A stretch of DNA of 64,000 bases from a bacterium (lineage in GTDB: Bacteria > Vulcanimicrobiota > Xenobia > Xenobiales > JADMJV01), in the NCBI GenBank assembly GCA_018266105.1, contig JAFEBA010000035.1:25371-89370 (forward strand), in the 5' to 3' direction. Of this stretch, positions 60,945-64,000 are shown in pieces. The notes beneath the pieces were generated by a model. It was given only the letters and a program-made list of their open reading frames with translations. It ran no database searches and was not told where the DNA came from. Position 1 is the first letter of the stretch. The number at the start of each line of letters is the position of its first letter. The position numbers and the translations under genes are program-made.

Positions 60945-63900
60945 CTAGTCTCCGCTGAGATCTTCCTGGAGAAGTTCTTCCAGCGTCTTTTCCAGCATGG
61001 GCGAGATTACGGGTTGGTTGAGCAATTCTTCCAGAGTTAGCGACAAAAATCTGGAATTCACCGGCTGCGAAAGCAGCTGCTCCAGGCTGAAGTCGAGCAG
61101 ATAGGGGCGGCGGAAGGTTTGCGTCCCTCCCCCAGCTTCACCCGGAATGTTCCAGCTGATCTGCACCAGCGCGGCCGGATCGTTGCGTGCTCCCAAAGCC
61201 CGAAGGGTAATGGTCGGCAGGGTGCCCACCGTCACGCCCAAAGAGGTGGCATCAGACAGGGTGACATTGCCGGCAGCGGCCAGAGCCTCGGAAATGTCAC
61301 CCGCCGGGATGATGACCTCCAGCACCGGGCTGGGCGGCAGCGGCGGATAGACCTGAACAAAGAATGGATTGGTGGAATTGAAGTCGCTGTCGCGCGGGAT
61401 CAAGACCGGCTGAGCCTGAGTCCCCACCGAACCGCTGGCATGGAAGATGTTGACTGGAGACTGCACATTCACACCGTTGGGCCCACCAAAAATCGAGCCG
61501 TTAGAAGCCAGGAAGGAAGCTGAAGTGGTTGCGTTGACTCCCGGCATTCCATTGAGAGAGGGATCATAGAGGAAGATGTTGCCGTTCTGAGCGGTGACAG
61601 ACACCACCGTGCCGGTCACTCCGGTAAAGTTTCCGATCTGGGCGAAAGTGAGTCCATCCAGCGTGAACTGGTCGGTCTCGGTGATGACGATGTTGGTCCC
61701 GGTTCCCGCCAGGGCGTTCACGTCGGTCAAAAGATTGACCGACTGTCCGGCAAAGAAGGCCAGATCCTGAGTGAGCACCACGCCATTACCCTGAATACTG
61801 CCCTGCGGAGCCAGCAGGAAGACGGTGCCATTGGCCACCGTCAAATTCTGGTTGAGCTGCAGATTACCCTGATTGACTGAGAGCTGCAGGGTCTGGCCCG
61901 AAGGAATGCCTTTGGGCCCGGCACCCGGCAAAGCACCGGCGGAAAGGCCTGTGGCTCCCGCCACAGTGCTGGTGGTTAAACCGTTTTGCCCCTCCAAGAA
62001 CGCGTCTCCGCCAATGTGGCCGGCGATGTTGGTAGAACCTCCCAGGCGAAGCGGGTTGGCGCTGCTCCCCACCGAGCCACTCACGTCCAGGCGCAGGTTT
62101 TGCACCTGCATATCGGTCTGTCCAGAAGGATTCAGGTTGCCACCCACGTTGAGCACGGCCGTTGTGGCCGAGATTGAATTGGCGGCCAGAGTCAGGTCCG
62201 CCACCGAACTCAAACTCAGGGTGGTCGCGCTGACAGGACCGCTGACCAGCAGGCTGCCGGTGGCGGAAATGGTCACGTCCGTACCTTGAATACTCTGAAC
62301 CTGAGCGGCGGGACGGTCAAAGACGAACGAGAGCGTGGTTCCCACCGCCGAGATGGCGTCCACGTCCAGTGTGACCCGGCCGGTATTGCCCGCCTGCAAA
62401 TTCAAGACAGGAGCACTGACCAACGGTCCGCGAGCTGTGGACGAAAGCGTGTTGCCAACCTGCAGCGTGACGGTGCCGGTCCCGCGCAGCGTATTGCTGG
62501 CAGTCAGGTTACCAGCGGTGGTGAGGTTCAAATTGTTACCGCTGGCGGCGACGGTCAGGTCGTGAGGCGAACTCAAGCTGACATTGCCAGTGGTACTAGC
62601 GTTGACGTTGGTGGCCTGCTGGGTCAGGCGATCCAGGCTGGCGTCGAAGTTGCCGGTGGAGCTTTGATAGGAGAGCTGATCGGTCTGAATGTTGGGAGCG
62701 AGGCCGCTCCCCTGCACATTGCCGGCAACATTCAACTGAACCTGGGGGGCGCGCACGGCCTGACCACTCAGGTCAAGGTTGCCTCTGTCCAGCTGCAGAC
62801 TGACCGTGTCCGTGGCCACCAGGGTCGGTTGGGAGGCACTTTGCACGCTCAAATGACCATTGCTCAAGGTCAGCGAGAGGTTGCCCGCCTGAACCGGAGC
62901 CGTCACCTGGGTATTGCCGGTGCCGGTCAAATTCAGGTTGTTGGCGGCGGTCAGACCCTGCACGTCCAGGGTGCCGATGGAGGAAACACTTAGATTTCCA
63001 CTGCTCTGACCGGTCAGCGAACGAGTATTGATGGTCAGGGGGTTGGCGCCCTGGCTGGTTTCCGTCAGCGAGAGGCTGGTCGCCACCACCGCTGGCGAGG
63101 CCAGCAGGTTGTTGTTCAGCTGGCCACCCACCTGCAACACCACGCTCTGGGCCGTCAGTGGCGCATCCAGCTGCAGGTTGCTGCTGGTATTCAAGGTCAG
63201 AGTGTTCTGGGCGCTGGCACCCACCAGACTACCGACGGTGCCGATGGTCAGCGGGCTGTCCTGGTGCAGGTTCAGATCACCGCTGCTGCTGGCCGCCAGC
63301 GTTCCCACGTTCAGATTCAGCGGTGCGGTCATGGTGCCGGTCTGCAGCGCCAGTCGCGGCGCCTGGGCGAAGATTCCGCTGGCGGTGGGGCTGCCGGTCA
63401 CGCTCACGCTCACCAGATCGGCCGCCGTAATCGGGCTCAGCACGTTCAGGTTGCCGGTCACGTCCAGGCTCACATTGCCGCCGCTGGAACTGGCCGAATT
63501 CACCGTCAGCGAACCAGGTGAAACATAGCTCAGGTTGCCCGCAGAATTCAGGCTCACGGTCTGGCTGGGCTGGCTGAAGGTCGTGCCCTGGCCGCTGAAG
63601 TTGCCGCCCGAATTCACGATCAGCTGGTCGGCCCGAATGCCTCCGCTGGCCCCCGAAAAGTCATTGCTCAGGCCCAGAGCCACGGTGGGAGCCGAGATGG
63701 CCGTGCCATTCAAAGTCAGGTTGCCGCCCAGCGTATCCACTTCCACACCGGTCGTGCCCTGCAGGCCCGGACTGTTGATGGTCAGGTTGGCACCCGTCAT
63801 CTGCACGGTGACGTTCTGCCCCGTCACGGCCTGGTTGATCTGCGTCTCACCACTCAACAACAGGGCCACGTTGCCGGCCGCGCTGATGCCGTTCAGCCCG

Positions 63901-64000
63901 TCCACCGAACCCACCGTCAGCGGGGTTCCCTGGGACAGCGACAGATTGCCCGCCGTAGTGGCCGCCAGCGTGTTCACCTGAGTCTGCAGCGGCGTACCGG
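60945..64000 (-). CDS. Filamentous-haemagglutinin-like repeat protein, N-terminus beyond the window
   Basis: The frame is open from the right edge to the stop at 60945 (more than 1018 residues; no true start inside, the codon before GTG 63977 is still in frame). The protein is built of Asn/Thr/Ser/Gly-rich beta-helix-like strands: DLNLHQDSPLTIGTVGSLVG and GNLSLSQGTPLTVGSVDGLN are copies of one repeat block. No Cys is seen in the visible part. The whole composition fits a large surface protein secreted through a two-partner or autotransporter-like route. Its signal and secretion domains would lie upstream, outside the window. The last 50 residues hold three copies of an LEELLxQPV-like motif at 17-residue spacing. 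It lies 60 bases upstream of the giant kinase on the same strand. Confidence 0.8.
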   Translation of the reverse strand, partial: GTPLQTQVNTLAATTAGNLSLSQGTPLTVGSVDGLNGISAAGNVALLLSGETQINQAVTGQNVTVQMTGANLTINSPGLQGTTGVEVDTLGGNLTLNGTAISAPTVALGLSNDFSGASGGIRADQLIVNSGGNFSGQGTTFSQPSQTVSLNSAGNLSYVSPGSLTVNSASSSGGNVSLDVTGNLNVLSPITAADLVSVSVTGSPTASGIFAQAPRLALQTGTMTAPLNLNVGTLAASSSGDLNLHQDSPLTIGTVGSLVGASAQNTLTLNTSSNLQLDAPLTAQSVVLQVGGQLNNNLLASPAVVATSLSLTETSQGANPLTINTRSLTGQSSGNLSVSSIGTLDVQGLTAANNLNLTGTGNTQVTAPVQAGNLSLTLSNGHLSVQSASQPTLVATDTVSLQLDRGNLDLSGQAVRAPQVQLNVAGNVQGSGLAPNIQTDQLSYQSSTGNFDASLDRLTQQATNVNASTTGNVSLSSPHDLTVAASGNNLNLTTAGNLTASNTLRGTGTVTLQVGNTLSSTARGPLVSAPVLNLQAGNTGRVTLDVDAISAVGTTLSFVFDRPAAQVQSIQGTDVTISATGSLLVSGPVSATTLSLSSVADLTLAANSISATTAVLNVGGNLNPSGQTDMQVQNLRLDVSGSVGSSANPLRLGGSTNIAGHIGGDAFLEGQNGLTTSTVAGATGLSAGALPGAGPKGIPSGQTLQLSVNQGNLQLNQNLTVANGTVFLLAPQGSIQGNGVVLTQDLAFFAGQSVNLLTDVNALAGTGTNIVITETDQFTLDGLTFAQIGNFTGVTGTVVSVTAQNGNIFLYDPSLNGMPGVNATTSASFLASNGSIFGGPNGVNVQSPVNIFHASGSVGTQAQPVLIPRDSDFNSTNPFFVQVYPPLPPSPVLEVIIPAGDISEALAAAGNVTLSDATSLGVTVGTLPTITLRALGARNDPAALVQISWNIPGEAGGGTQTFRRPYLLDFSLEQLLSQPVNSRFLSLTLEELLNQPVISPMLEKTLEELLQEDLSGD

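Noticed and set aside
60945..64000. Calling the FHA-like protein a contact-dependent inhibition toxin
   Set aside because: The C-terminus shows no toxin domain and is followed by no small immunity gene; the visible part is all beta repeats plus the LEELL motif.

Overview
The window is a gene-dense (about 58 protein genes), GC-rich stretch of a bacterial chromosome. There is no rRNA, tRNA, CRISPR array, insertion sequence or phage gene that I can recognise. TonB/ExbB/ExbD, a filamentous-haemagglutinin-like surface protein and MreC/PBP2 point to a diderm, rod-forming, FtsZ-dividing bacterium. A Ski2-like DSHCT helicase, a TPR-fused Ser/Thr kinase, huge hybrid histidine kinases and a stalk-domain-like secreted protein suggest a deep-branching phylum such as Armatimonadota or Eremiobacterota/Xenobia rather than Proteobacteria. 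That placement is inference only.

Layout. 1-5523: truncated membrane-associated unknown, alpha-ketoglutarate permease, REC-PAS-kinase-REC hybrid, CreD-like membrane protein. 5604-12671: PLP decarboxylase, an OmpR-type two-component pair, a SulP anion transporter, and a CusR/CusS-like pair. 12623-25994: EVE protein, UPF0210 protein, degenerate M23 peptidase, helicase-smpB-M32 carboxypeptidase operon, DAHP synthase with an MFS/spermidine-synthase-like protein, PrmC-like methyltransferase. 26008-31123: TPR kinase, radical SAM protein, Rho. 31168-41076: a long minus-strand run with two ABC exporter modules, PolX, and a four-gene cassette (small beta-grasp-like protein, vWA protein, unknown, E1/ThiF-like protein) behind a Crp/Fnr regulator. 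41183-49701: FtsZ with a long disordered N-terminus, EamA transporter, Gly/Lys-rich protein, secreted proteins, M13 peptidase, Maf. 49694-53344: elongasome operon of a diverged MreB, MreC, MreD and PBP2. 53314-64000: TonB system, single-domain response regulator, a 1620-residue kinase with five tandem HPt domains, and the C-terminal part of an FHA-like protein.

The most interesting locus is the 37676-40424 cassette. A 59-residue protein ending in a C-terminal Gly, a MIDAS-intact vWA protein, an unknown 195-residue protein and a minimal E1-like adenylating enzyme overlap one another head to tail. This is the gene content expected of a ubiquitin-like modification system, but it matches no named system that I can identify with certainty.

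Other themes. Convergent genes usually overlap at their 3' ends (five of eight pairs). Two genes have family-conserved N-termini that begin upstream of any ATG/GTG/TTG, exactly at the preceding stop codon. Several enzymes lack canonical catalytic residues: DAHP synthase, M23 peptidase, the spermidine-synthase-like protein, the PrmC-like protein and the MreB-like protein.
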